Assembly (NCBI RefSeq): GCF_050916235.1
Contig: NZ_CP104854.1
Coordinates: 1,984,001-2,048,000, forward strand
Source of the DNA: Maridesulfovibrio sp050916235
Lineage (GTDB): Bacteria; Desulfobacterota; Desulfovibrionia; Desulfovibrionales; Desulfovibrionaceae
Direction of reading: 5' to 3'
DNA: 64,000 bases
The notes under the pieces are model-generated. The model saw nothing but the letters and a program-made list of their open reading frames with translations. It had not been told where the DNA came from and ran no database searches. Every line of letters begins with the position of its first letter. The stretch's first letter is position 1. Positions 53,556-63,023 of the stretch are shown in pieces. The position numbers and the translations under genes were made by a program.

Positions 53556-56429
53556 CTACCAGTCCACAGGAAGGCGCACTCTTTTCTTTTCCTTGTTGGT
53601 GAACAACACATACCCGTTTTCACGCCCGAAGAGATACACATCACGGGTCACGGCAACATCCTGCATGCAATATTCGGTGATGAGGTCCAGCCGTCCCTCT
53701 TTCCACCATTCCAGTGCCTGAAGTCCGTCTGCGCTTTTGGCCGCGTCCACGGTGGCCTGAGCGATGTTATCCAGCTTGATGCGGTAGCCAAGGCGTTCGT
53801 AAACCTTCTTCAGCAGGTCGAGGGTAGGCAGGGATTTGTAGTTGAAAGCGTGAATGCCTGAAAGGACCTTGTAGTCGAATCCCTCGATGTTGAAGCCGAT
53901 GATCAGGTCGAGCTTCTGTGCCCGTTCCATCATTTCCGGGATCTGTTCTTCCTCATATTCAAAAAATTTATCTTCCGTGGAATCGTAGAGCACGGCAATG
54001 GATATGCCCATGCGCTCGGCCTTGTTCCAGCCGCCGACTTCCTGTGCGGAACGTCTGGTTTCAACATCAAGGACACCGAATGATTCCGGGGCCTTTTTTC
54101 TTTCCTCTTTCACATCTTCGCCGAAGGGTACAAGTACCATGGACAGATCCTCTATTTTTTCAGGTGCTTTTCCATTTACCATATGTTCAAGGACGAAAAT
54201 GGCCGCAGCCTTGTCTATGGGCCGGTTTCCGGATCCGCATTTGGGGGAATGCACACAGGTCGGGCAGCCCAGTTCGCATTCACAGTCTAAGATGATCTGC
54301 AGGGTCCGTTCAAGAAGTTCTTCAGCCTGTTTGAAAGCCTGCATGGTCAGCCCGGCCCCTCCGGGAATGCCGTCGTAGATGAAGACTGCCGGACCGTCGA
54401 CCTGCTCATGCATGGGAGTTGAAATACCGCCAAGATCATTACGATCTGTGAGCACAAGCAGCGGCAGGATACCGATTGCAGCATGTTCCACGGCATGGAT
54501 TCCGCCCATGAAATGGATGAAATCCTCTTCGGCCTTGCGTTTGATGTCTGGGGATATTTCCATCCACAGTCCCTGTGTTTCGAAAACAACAGGAGGCATG
54601 TCCAGCGGAACAATGCCCAGCAGCTTTCCGCCTTTGACCGCTCTTTTTTCGTATCCGGTGACCTGCTCGGTTACTTTGAGCCTGCCGAAACGCATGACTG
54701 TTCCGAACACCTTTTTCTGGGAATATACTTCAAGTATTTCAGTAGATTTGTTTTTTCTGGCGCGGGTGTAGTAACCGACCCTTTCCTTTGCCGCACGGAC
54801 CTTTTTGGTGGCAAGGTCCAGCTCCTTGATGCAGTAGGTAGCACCCCTGTGGATGTAGACAGCTCCTTCATGGGCCTCGGAATAGGCCCGCACTTCATCA
54901 ATGGTACCTATGGCCGATCCGTCGGCAGTGTCTTCAATGTGCATGGTTGCCCCGGCACCGCGCAGGGATACTTCCCGGTGGGGGCGTTTTCTTGTGGAGT
55001 ATATTTCATCTCCACGCCGGTTGCGCAGCAGAGTGCCCTCTTTTTCAAGCTGCTCGACCCTTTTTTTGATTTCCGTTTCTTTGAGCAGATAATCGTCATC
55101 GCGCAGGGTCAGTTCTGCGGCAGCGCAGACCAGATGCCTTTCCATTATCACCGGATTGTAAGGGTTAAGAACGGCGTTTTCCGGCGGGCGGGAGAAGAAA
55201 TCGTCCGGGTGGCGCATGAAATACTGGTCAAGAGCATCCTCCTGACCCACAAGAATTACGGCGGATTCACGCTGGCTGCGTCCTACCCTTCCTCCGCGTT
55301 GCAAGGTGGCCATGACCGATCCGGGGTAGCCGACCAGAATGCACAGGTCGAGCCCTCCGATGTCTATGCCCAGCTCAAGCGCACTGGTCGAAATAACCGC
55401 CAGCAGTTCCCCGGAAGACATCTTCTGTTCTATCTCACGACGTTCTTCAGGCAGGAATCCGGCCCGGTATGCACTTATACGGTCCTTGTACTGTCCGGCC
55501 TTCTCGTTAACCCACATGGCAATCAGTTCGGTCATCTTGCGCGACTGGGTGTAGACTATTGTCCGCAGACCTCTGGCCAGCCCGGCCTTAAGCAGCTGGA
55601 TTGCCGCGCTGTAGGGCGATGTAACCGGGTTGAAAAAAATGTAGTTGCGCTTTCCTGAAGCCGCGCCGCTCTCGGTGATTTCACTTACATCAAGGCCGGT
55701 CAGGTCCCGGCAAAGGTCGGAGGGGTTGCCGACTGTTGCCGACGAAAAAACAAAGGAAGGGTTTGCCCCGTAGAATCGGCAGATGCGCAGCAGCCGGCGG
55801 AATACCATGGCCATGTGCGAGCCCATTACCCCTCGGTAGGTATGGACCTCATCAACTACGATGTGGGTCAGTCCGGCAAGGAAAGGCGCCCATTTCTCAT
55901 GGTATGGAAGTATGGACAGGTGGAGCATTTCCGGGTTGGTCAGGATTACGGCAGGCGGGGTATCACGGATTTTCTTGCGTCTGTAGGGGCTGGTATCCCC
56001 GTCATAGATGGCGGCCTCCGGGCGCACGTTTTCCGGCATGAGTGCGGCCATTTCGTTGAAGGTCTTTAGCTGGTCCTGGGCAAGGGCCTTGAGCGGGAAA
56101 AGGTACAGGGCATGCGCATCAGGATCGCGCAGGCACTGTTCAAGTACCGGCAGGTTGTAGGTGAGTGTCTTGCCGCTGGCAGTAGGAGTTGCAACCACCA
56201 CATTGCGACCGGCACGGGCATAATCTGTTGCCTCGGCCTGATGCGAATAAAGCTGCTCAATATTCCTGAATCCGAGCACGGCATTGATGGAAGGCGAAAA
56301 TTTTCGGCGAGGTTCACCGAATGAAGCGTCATGCCCGTCAATTACACGGTGGTGTACAACCTGATCACCCATGACCGGTGAAGAAAGAAGGGAATCAATG
56401 TATTCCTGAACGTTATCTGTATATTTCAA
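53556..56429 (-). CDS. MrfA-like DEAD-box helicase fused to a DEDD exonuclease
   Basis: 957 residues. Residues 1-735 are an Lhr/YprA-branch helicase: ATP motif TPTASGKT, DEVH box VVDEVHTYRG, SSATVGNP (motif III), GRVGRSQRE (motif VI), and a C-terminal DUF1998 cluster with Cys716, 718, 722, 725, 731 (LGCPTCVHSPKCGSGN). Residues 784-957 are an RNase-H-like 3'-5' exonuclease: VLDVET (D788, E790), IGFNIEGFD (D852) and Y920-x3-D924, i.e. DEDDy. In B. subtilis the helicase MrfA and exonuclease MrfB are separate genes acting together against mitomycin lesions; here one protein carries both. Role in crosslink or adduct repair is inferred. Confidence 0.82.
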   Translation of the reverse strand: MKYTDNVQEYIDSLLSSPVMGDQVVHHRVIDGHDASFGEPRRKFSPSINAVLGFRNIEQLYSHQAEATDYARAGRNVVVATPTASGKTLTYNLPVLEQCLRDPDAHALYLFPLKALAQDQLKTFNEMAALMPENVRPEAAIYDGDTSPYRRKKIRDTPPAVILTNPEMLHLSILPYHEKWAPFLAGLTHIVVDEVHTYRGVMGSHMAMVFRRLLRICRFYGANPSFVFSSATVGNPSDLCRDLTGLDVSEITESGAASGKRNYIFFNPVTSPYSAAIQLLKAGLARGLRTIVYTQSRKMTELIAMWVNEKAGQYKDRISAYRAGFLPEERREIEQKMSSGELLAVISTSALELGIDIGGLDLCILVGYPGSVMATLQRGGRVGRSQRESAVILVGQEDALDQYFMRHPDDFFSRPPENAVLNPYNPVIMERHLVCAAAELTLRDDDYLLKETEIKKRVEQLEKEGTLLRNRRGDEIYSTRKRPHREVSLRGAGATMHIEDTADGSAIGTIDEVRAYSEAHEGAVYIHRGATYCIKELDLATKKVRAAKERVGYYTRARKNKSTEILEVYSQKKVFGTVMRFGRLKVTEQVTGYEKRAVKGGKLLGIVPLDMPPVVFETQGLWMEISPDIKRKAEEDFIHFMGGIHAVEHAAIGILPLLVLTDRNDLGGISTPMHEQVDGPAVFIYDGIPGGAGLTMQAFKQAEELLERTLQIILDCECELGCPTCVHSPKCGSGNRPIDKAAAIFVLEHMVNGKAPEKIEDLSMVLVPFGEDVKEERKKAPESFGVLDVETRRSAQEVGGWNKAERMGISIAVLYDSTEDKFFEYEEEQIPEMMERAQKLDLIIGFNIEGFDYKVLSGIHAFNYKSLPTLDLLKKVYERLGYRIKLDNIAQATVDAAKSADGLQALEWWKEGRLDLITEYCMQDVAVTRDVYLFGRENGYVLFTNKEKKRVRLPVDW

Positions 56430-56498
56430 TGTCGGCCCTGTTTATGCTGTTTGTTTCAGGTAAACAGAGTCATACCGGAATGCTGATTCGTCAAGTTT

Positions 56499-56548
56499 TT
56501 TCGGGGATGCCTCCCCCTATGGACTCCCCCTCAAAACCTTTTAATAAG
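56499..56548. repeat. Degraded dispersed repeat
   Basis: GATGCCTCC, then CCCCCTCAAAACCTTTTAA: pieces of the 48801 repeat and its GGAGGCATC tail in reverse order, without the long stem. Confidence 0.45.
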
Positions 56549-56636
56549 CTGTCGCTACTGATTCTTACGCGAGCGGTTTTTCCACGAGTCTTAGAGATGG
56601 CGGCCATCCGGTAGCATACCTTGATACCAACACAGA

Positions 56637-58001
56637 CTACTTTCCATTCCTGATTATGCTTGTCAGAATTTCCATTCCCTTCCGCAGTTCTGCAATATCT
56701 TTTGGTCCACTTAAGGACAGGCGGATCATGGGGGGGACAGGTCTGTCACCCACGGCGAATTTTTCTGCGGCAAAAATATTGAGGCCAGCCTCTCGCGCCC
56801 TGCTTTCCAGCATGAATCCGCGCCACGGGTCTGGCAGCTTGAGCCATAGAAAGAAACCGGAAGGATTGCCGACCAGCTCCATTTCATCGGTGTAGTCGCG
56901 CACAGCTTCAAAGCGTTCATGCGCAGCCTGTCGTTTCATGCGCATGGTTTTTTCAGCAGTGCCATCCTTTATCCACTGGCAGATAAGTTCAGCGTTCAGA
57001 GGCGGGGTCATCCATACGGAGTTGAGAATGGCATGGGCCAGTTTTTCGTGCATATCCCCGCGTGCGGACATGAATGCCACCCGCAGCCCGACTGCGATTA
57101 TCTTGGAAACTCCGGCGATCAGCACGCTTTGATCCGGTGCAAAGGATGAAACAGGTGGAAGGCTGCTTTCAACTGTCAGGGCATAGGCGTCATCCTCAAT
57201 TATGGTCAGGTTGTGGAGGCGTGCCGTTTCAGCTATCTGCTGTCTCCGCTGCAGATCCATGCAGGCTGTGGTCGGGTTCTGGACTTCAGGCATCAGGTAT
57301 ATGCCGCTGATTTTTTCCCTGCGGCAGACAGTATCCAGAACCTGCGGAATCATGCCTTTATCGTCCATCTGCACGGGGACAAGCCTTATCCCAAGCATGG
57401 AGGCGAGCGTTTTCATGCCCGGATAGGTAAGGGCGTCGGTGGCAATGCGATCACCTGCCCGGAAAAGTGAACTCAGGCAGCAGGTAATGGCATGCTGCGC
57501 TCCGGAACAGATCAGCACATCATCCGGGGATACTTCCATATTGTAGCATCTGAACCACTCCGCGCCAGTTTCACGGTGTTCCGGCAGTCCTTGAGGGTCT
57601 GTGTAACGGAGAAAGGCATTCAGATTGCGCCGTCTTGTGAGGCGTTTCATCGCATCCTGCATATCAGGATCAAGATCATAGAAGGTATTGACCAGCCCCA
57701 GCTCAATCATTCCCGGTACATGCGGTTCGAACGAAAACATGGAAGAGCTTGTTACAGCATCGGGGGCAATGAATGTTCCACGTCCTACTGTTCCGCAGAC
57801 CAGTCCTCTTTTTTCCGCTTCAGCATATCCGCGGGTCACGGTGCTGACATTCATCTGCAGATCATCTGCCAGTTCCCGGTGAGTGGGAAGTTTCTCTCCG
57901 GGTTTGAGCCTTCCGGAATAGACATCGCACTCTATGGCATCAGCCAGCCGCTTGAACTTAGGCCTGCTGCTTTCTTTTAATTCAGGTATCCATTTTGTCA
58001 T
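56637..58001 (-). CDS. MocR-type regulator (GntR helix-turn-helix + aminotransferase)
   Basis: 454 residues. N-terminal GntR wHTH (IECDVYSGRLKPGEKLPTHRELADDLQMNVSTVTRGYAEAEKRGLV) joined to a fold-type I aminotransferase domain with ICSGAQHAITCCLSSL, IYLMPEVQNPTTACMD, IIEDDAYAL and the PLP lysine in AGVSKIIAVGLRVAFMS. MocR proteins bind PLP or amino-acid aldimines and control a neighbour. Divergent from the LysE exporter, with direct repeats CATACAATGT at 58025 and 58067 between. ATG at 58001 fits the family better than 58037. Confidence 0.92.
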   Translation of the reverse strand: MTKWIPELKESSRPKFKRLADAIECDVYSGRLKPGEKLPTHRELADDLQMNVSTVTRGYAEAEKRGLVCGTVGRGTFIAPDAVTSSSMFSFEPHVPGMIELGLVNTFYDLDPDMQDAMKRLTRRRNLNAFLRYTDPQGLPEHRETGAEWFRCYNMEVSPDDVLICSGAQHAITCCLSSLFRAGDRIATDALTYPGMKTLASMLGIRLVPVQMDDKGMIPQVLDTVCRREKISGIYLMPEVQNPTTACMDLQRRQQIAETARLHNLTIIEDDAYALTVESSLPPVSSFAPDQSVLIAGVSKIIAVGLRVAFMSARGDMHEKLAHAILNSVWMTPPLNAELICQWIKDGTAEKTMRMKRQAAHERFEAVRDYTDEMELVGNPSGFFLWLKLPDPWRGFMLESRAREAGLNIFAAEKFAVGDRPVPPMIRLSLSGPKDIAELRKGMEILTSIIRNGK

Positions 58002-58024
58002 GCACACAATAATTACATTGACTG

Positions 58025-58076
58025 CATACAATGTCAAGAATATCAGTACAAATTAACAACTGTATACATACAATGT
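58025..58076. promoter_or_regulatory. Direct-repeat operator of the MocR regulator
   Basis: CATACAATGT at 58025-58034 and again at 58067-58076, 42 bases apart, four helical turns. Same-face direct repeats are the usual MocR operator form. Confidence 0.65.
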
Positions 58077-58193
58077 GTTTGGCCGCTGGCGGCTAAAACA
58101 GATTGTCAAAAGCGCGTAGCGCATCAAAAACAGCCTCGCAGAGCAGGCGGAGGCATCATACAACCCCGTGATGTATATAAGGAGGATCATATA

Positions 58194-58784
58194 ATGCAGG
58201 AAAATTTTTGGCCATTTCTGGTGTTTGTAATTGTCATGTGCGGGACACCCGGACCGGGAAACCTTGCTTCGATGGCTCTGGGACAGGCCGTAGGGTTCAA
58301 GCGTTCCATTCCTTTCGTCTCCGGCATTGTTGTCGGGGGCTCGATAATGGACATACTGGTTGTTCTGGGGCTGGCGGAGCTGTTTCTGGCTTCACCGCAG
58401 GCTGCATCGGTGCTGAAGGTTCTGGGTATGCTTTATATCCTGTACCTTGCATGGAAGGTCATGGGCATGAGCGGAGACGTCAAGAGTTCTCGTAAATCAT
58501 TCAGGTTTTACGAAGGACTGATACTGCATCCGCTGAATCCCAAGCACTATGCCATGACTGTATCTGCCTTTGCCCAGTTTGCTGACCCGCAGGCTCCGCG
58601 TTTCATGGAGATTTTCATTTTCGTGGCTACGTTTACCTGCTGCGCTGCATTCTTCCATTCCATGTGGTGTTACGCCGGTGAGTCAATGCTGAAGCTGCTG
58701 CGCACTCCGAAGTTGCGCTACGCCGTCAATACATCCATGGTAGTGCTGATGGTCGGAGCTACAGTATATGCTCTCTATAAGTAG
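58194..58784 (+). CDS. LysE/RhtB-family amino-acid exporter
   Basis: 196 residues, six helices. The family start PFLVFVIVMCGTPGPGNLASMALGQAVG and the conserved second-helix KVLGMLYILYLAWKVM are clear. It exports an amino acid or analogue; the divergent MocR regulator suggests the substrate forms a PLP aldimine. AGGAGG lies ten bases before the ATG; a degraded repeat tail (GGCGGAGGCATC) lies just upstream. Confidence 0.92.
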   Translation: MQENFWPFLVFVIVMCGTPGPGNLASMALGQAVGFKRSIPFVSGIVVGGSIMDILVVLGLAELFLASPQAASVLKVLGMLYILYLAWKVMGMSGDVKSSRKSFRFYEGLILHPLNPKHYAMTVSAFAQFADPQAPRFMEIFIFVATFTCCAAFFHSMWCYAGESMLKLLRTPKLRYAVNTSMVVLMVGATVYALYK

Positions 58785-58880
58785 CTGATGCAGGATGTTT
58801 CGTTTACCTTTCATGGTCCGCCATGTTAAGAAACAGCTTCTGCCGATAATCAGGAAAAAAGTTAAATGAGGATATAAAAG

Positions 58881-59759
58881 ATGAGCAGGAAAATAGGCTG
58901 GATAGGAACAGGTGTAATGGGTGGATCAATGTGCATGCACCTGATGAAGGCCGGAAACGAGGCATTTGTATATAACCGCACCAAATCCAAGGCTGATGCT
59001 CTGGTATCAGAGGGAGCAATCTGGTGTGATTCCCCGGCTGAAGTTGCCAAAAATGCCGATGTTATCTTTACCATTGTCGGCTATCCCAAAGATGTAGAAG
59101 AGACAATACTCGGTGAGAACGGTGTGCTTGCCAATGCCGCTCCCGGCAAGATCATCGTGGATATGACCACTTCCGAGCCTGCCCTTGCCAAGCGTATTGC
59201 CGAAGCCGCGGCCGCTAAGGGAGTTGGTGCGCTTGATGCCCCGGTTTCCGGTGGAGACCTCGGTGCCCGCAATGCTACTCTGGCGATCATGGTCGGTGGC
59301 GAGCAGAAAGAATTTGATACGGTCAAGGATCTCTTCGAAGTCATGGGCAGCAACATCCGCCTTATGGGCAAGGCAGGTTCCGGTCAGCACACCAAGATGT
59401 GCAACCAGATCCTGATTGCCGGAACCATGATCGGCGTGGTTGAGTCTCTGCTTTATTCCTACAAGGCCGGCATGGATCTCAATGAAGTTATTGACGTGAT
59501 CGGGTCCGGTGCTGCCGGTTCGTGGTCCATCAACAACCTAGGTCGTCGTATTGCCGATGGAGATTTCAATCCGGGCTTTTTCATCAAGCATTTTGTGAAG
59601 GATATGGGCATAGCCCTTGATGAAGCAAAACGTATGAATCTGTCCCTGCCCGGACTGGCCCTTGCAAACCAGTTCTATGTGTCTGCAATGGCACTCGGCT
59701 ATGAAGAGCTTGGAACTCAGGCTCTGTACAAGGTTTTAGAGAAGATGAACGGAAAATAA
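58881..59759 (+). CDS. Beta-hydroxyacid dehydrogenase (3-hydroxyisobutyrate/tartronate semialdehyde reductase family)
   Basis: 292 residues. NAD(P)-binding GTGVMGGSMCMHLMKAG, substrate motif DAPVSGGDLGARNATL, catalytic lysine in GSGQHTKMCNQI, and the cofactor-proximal KDMGIAL segment are all intact. The family oxidises or reduces small beta-hydroxyacids; the exact acid is unknown. Sits alone between the exporter and a strong terminator. Confidence 0.92.
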   Translation: MSRKIGWIGTGVMGGSMCMHLMKAGNEAFVYNRTKSKADALVSEGAIWCDSPAEVAKNADVIFTIVGYPKDVEETILGENGVLANAAPGKIIVDMTTSEPALAKRIAEAAAAKGVGALDAPVSGGDLGARNATLAIMVGGEQKEFDTVKDLFEVMGSNIRLMGKAGSGQHTKMCNQILIAGTMIGVVESLLYSYKAGMDLNEVIDVIGSGAAGSWSINNLGRRIADGDFNPGFFIKHFVKDMGIALDEAKRMNLSLPGLALANQFYVSAMALGYEELGTQALYKVLEKMNGK

Positions 59760-59783
59760 GTCCGAGTTTATTTGTCTGTAAAA

Positions 59784-59822
59784 AAAGCCGCTGACCTGAT
59801 TTGATTCGGTCAGCGGCTTTTT
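59784..59822 (+). terminator. Intrinsic terminator
   Basis: AAAGCCGCTGACC (59784-59796) pairs perfectly with GGTCAGCGGCTTT (59808-59820), with T-run; A-run on the left makes it usable in both directions by the convergent peptidase gene. Confidence 0.92.
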
Positions 59823-59891
59823 GTTTGAGCTTCAGTCAGGAAATTAGTTTTCCACAGGGCAAGACCGTGGGGTGAATTTTGAGTCATCGTC

Positions 59892-62800
59892 TTAACGGTC
59901 TGTGAAGCCAATGCGTCTGCGCAATACGGCACAAATGATAATCCAGATGAATGCGACAACGCCGAGTATAAATTCAAGTCCCGGTTTTGAATCAGGTGAC
60001 ATCACACATCCGCTGGAACCGGACGCAGAACCGGATGTTCCGGAAAAGAGCACCAGCGGGTCTGTGATCACTCCTGAAGTACTGCTCTGGTCGTATCGTC
60101 CGTTGTCCGTCAGGCAGAAGTGCACCGAATATACATTGGATTCGGTCAGGGGCTGTGATTCGGCAACATAATTACCGTCCTGATCCTCAAGCCACCACGA
60201 GCCGTCAATCCATTCGTTTTTTGCTGCGGCATAGGAGTATGAAAGGTAGCTTTCGTCACTGTTTTTGAGCTTGTAAAGGGTCATGTCCGCCGGAATGTCA
60301 GCTCCTGAAGGCGCTGTGAATTCATACTGAAGATGAATAATTGCACCGGGCTTACTTACTGTGGCTGTAAATTCGCGGACATCGGTCATCCGGTCCCCGG
60401 AATCGGGCAGTTTGTATTTTACCTTGAGTTCTCCTGCAGATTCCTGACTCGTCTCGCTCTGGGTCACATTTATTGTTACCGTGGAGTCAGGTTGGCTGGC
60501 TGGAGCCTTGATTCTGGAGGGAATAGTCAGGAACATCAGTTTTTTCTCCTCTCCCTCTCCGGTAATTCCAGCTACGGAGTAAAGTCCGCGTCCTTCTATG
60601 TACTCCACAAGCGAACCTATGCGCCCAACATCAGGTTGCTGGATGGTGTTATTCCCATAGTCCCATGTTTTGGCGGATGGATCGAAGGTAAATAAAAACG
60701 GGGTTGCTCCTATGCTGCTGGTCATGGCTCCACCGGTCAGAAACAGGTATGTGCCGTCAGTTGTCACCCCGGCATTGCTTATGTTCGGACCCAAACTGAG
60801 AGATGAATCTGTGGCGTTGAAAATCAGGACATTTGAAACACCCTGACTTGTTTCGTTGATTCCGCCGAATATGTATATCAATCCGTTATGGCTGAATGAC
60901 GAGTGCATCAGACGCGGACAGTCCATGTCGCCGAAGACAGTGAAAGATCCTGCATCAGGGTTATATAAATATATATTGTCCGTTGTTTCAGTTCCGGATG
61001 TAGCATTGCCGCCGCTGACGTATAATTTGCCGTCAAGGACTTCTGCTGAGCATTCAAACGGGTAAGGTACAGTTCCCGGGAGAGTTGACCAGGAGTTCGT
61101 ATTAAATGAATACTTGATTATGTCTGAGTAAATGCTGTTTGAGGTTACGTTCTTTCCGCCGAAGAAATACATTTCGTTGTTGTAAAAAACTGTTCCTGCC
61201 CCCGATCGAGCTGCCGGCATGGTCGTGAAAGTTGTCCAGCTGTTTGTTGCCGGATCATATTTTTCGCAGGCTGTGCTCCCGGCTGTGTAACCGCCACCGA
61301 ATGTATAAATTATGCCGTTGCGCACCACGGAAGTTCCGATTGTGTGGAGTTGTGTGGGGCTCTGTTTTTCCGCCCATGCAGTGAACTGTAGAGCGTTTGA
61401 TTTCAGCCCGTTGCTATCGGTTACCTGTACGAAAACGCCGGCGTCCTGTGGAACTACACCTGTAATCTTTGAATCAGACCAGGTGTTTATGCTGGCCTTG
61501 GCTCTGCCCTGAGCATTGCAGAAATGGACCGAGCCTTCAGTTGTTCCGAAGCCTGCTCCGTTCAGGGTGAACGCCTGACCTTCCCGTTTTCCTTCCCTTG
61601 AGTCTGATCCGGTAATGAAAGGAATCAGCTCAAGATCATCTCCAAGTGCGGCTGTTGCATTCAGCTTTCCTTCCGTAAGGCATTTGTTCTCGAATTTTCC
61701 GGAAACATATGTGCTGGACAGAATTTTTCTGATGCGGGTGTAAATATCATCGTTCGGAAAGGCAGCGGCGGCAAGGGCTATTGTTCCAGCCACATGCGGG
61801 GCGGCAAAAGAGGTCCCGTCATTTGCATCCGTGCTATATCCTCCACCACGGCTTGCAGCGGTAATATCCACGCCGGGGGCGAACAGATCTACAGTGTACT
61901 GTCCGAAATGGGAAAAAGAGGCCTTGTCTCCATTCCGATCGCTTGCTCCAACGCTAATAATGTTTGGAATATCGTAGCTTGCAGGATACTCCCGAATCGC
62001 TGAGCTGTCGTTGTCGTAGCTGTCATTTCCAGCTGAAGTTACGAAGATAATGCCGTTGTCGGCCAGTTCCTGTATTTTGTCCCGTACAATGGGGTTGCCG
62101 CTCGATCCGCCGATGGACATGTTGACTACAGGAATGTTTATTCCTTTTTGTTTCTTATCAATGATGTAGTTGATGGCGATTATGATTTCAGAGTCAGAAT
62201 TGTTGTCAGGGCGTAAAACCATAATGCGGCTGTTCCAAGATATACCGGATACTCCTATGCCGTTATTTCCTGTAGCGGCAATGACACTTGAAACAACTGT
62301 ACCGTGACCGTCTTCAGTGTCTCTGTCTTCTGTGCTGTTGCTGCTGACGCCACTGTTTATGGATATGCCGTAGACATCATCCACTACCCCGTTGCCGTCA
62401 TCGTCAATTCCATTAAAGGTGTCGTACGGGTTAACCCACAAACTATCTTTCATATCTTCATGTCTGAGATCCAGACCGGAATCAATGACTGCTATTACAA
62501 CGTTCGAACTCCCGGTGCTGATGTCCCATGCCGCAGGCATATTGATGCCTGCTGAAGTATTCTGGAGACTCCACTGGTTTCCGAATTGGGGATCATCCGG
62601 GACAGCTCTTTTTTTGCGGATATAGTTGGGAGAAAATGATTCCACTTCCGGCAGACCTGATATTTCATTTATCATTTCTTGCGTTGTGAGGTGTGATTTT
62701 AAAAGCAGTATGCATTGTCCAGAGTATTCTGTTGCAGAGTTGAGTACTGCAAGTACGTCCATGTAGTGACTGGAAGCTACAGACCGGGCATTACTTTCGC

Positions 62801-62927
62801 TTACACCGTTTGAGAACTTTACAATCAGCTGATTTTCTACTGCATTTTGAGCGTGTGCGGATATTGAAAATAAATTTAAACATAAAGCATGAATGATTAA
62901 AAGAAAGAATAATAATTTATTTTTCAC
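59892..62927 (-). CDS. Subtilisin-family serine peptidase with TIG, Kelch repeats and CTERM-like anchor
   Basis: 1011 residues from the GTG at 62927, nine bases after AGGA; an ATG nine bases earlier overlaps the Shine-Dalgarno. Order: signal peptide (~1-27), S8 propeptide (~33-105, NQLIVKFSNG), peptidase domain with D149 (AVIDSGLD), H208 (DGHGT), N301 (SAGND) and S373 (GTSFAAPHVAG), a TIG/IPT module (~435-520), about five Kelch repeats (~525-800, YTFGGGYTAGS, MYFFGGKN, LYVSGGNA, IYIFGGINE), a beta-rich domain, and a tail with GSSGC (Cys974), one helix (~983-1002) and RRR. Secreted and probably cell-surface attached or released by a sortase-like system. Confidence 0.88.
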   Translation of the reverse strand: MKNKLLFFLLIIHALCLNLFSISAHAQNAVENQLIVKFSNGVSESNARSVASSHYMDVLAVLNSATEYSGQCILLLKSHLTTQEMINEISGLPEVESFSPNYIRKKRAVPDDPQFGNQWSLQNTSAGINMPAAWDISTGSSNVVIAVIDSGLDLRHEDMKDSLWVNPYDTFNGIDDDGNGVVDDVYGISINSGVSSNSTEDRDTEDGHGTVVSSVIAATGNNGIGVSGISWNSRIMVLRPDNNSDSEIIIAINYIIDKKQKGINIPVVNMSIGGSSGNPIVRDKIQELADNGIIFVTSAGNDSYDNDSSAIREYPASYDIPNIISVGASDRNGDKASFSHFGQYTVDLFAPGVDITAASRGGGYSTDANDGTSFAAPHVAGTIALAAAAFPNDDIYTRIRKILSSTYVSGKFENKCLTEGKLNATAALGDDLELIPFITGSDSREGKREGQAFTLNGAGFGTTEGSVHFCNAQGRAKASINTWSDSKITGVVPQDAGVFVQVTDSNGLKSNALQFTAWAEKQSPTQLHTIGTSVVRNGIIYTFGGGYTAGSTACEKYDPATNSWTTFTTMPAARSGAGTVFYNNEMYFFGGKNVTSNSIYSDIIKYSFNTNSWSTLPGTVPYPFECSAEVLDGKLYVSGGNATSGTETTDNIYLYNPDAGSFTVFGDMDCPRLMHSSFSHNGLIYIFGGINETSQGVSNVLIFNATDSSLSLGPNISNAGVTTDGTYLFLTGGAMTSSIGATPFLFTFDPSAKTWDYGNNTIQQPDVGRIGSLVEYIEGRGLYSVAGITGEGEEKKLMFLTIPSRIKAPASQPDSTVTINVTQSETSQESAGELKVKYKLPDSGDRMTDVREFTATVSKPGAIIHLQYEFTAPSGADIPADMTLYKLKNSDESYLSYSYAAAKNEWIDGSWWLEDQDGNYVAESQPLTESNVYSVHFCLTDNGRYDQSSTSGVITDPLVLFSGTSGSASGSSGCVMSPDSKPGLEFILGVVAFIWIIICAVLRRRIGFTDR

Positions 62928-63023
62928 AATGTGCATTCCTGAAAACTAGAATATGTAAACCTTACGTAAATTTATCAAAAGAGATATTGCAATACGTTTT
63001 TAATATCAATCAACTTTATTGTT

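Noticed and set aside
54483..55658. A 391-codon open frame on the + strand within the helicase gene
   Set aside because: It is antisense to a well-supported gene, has no family features and is a shadow of the coding frame.
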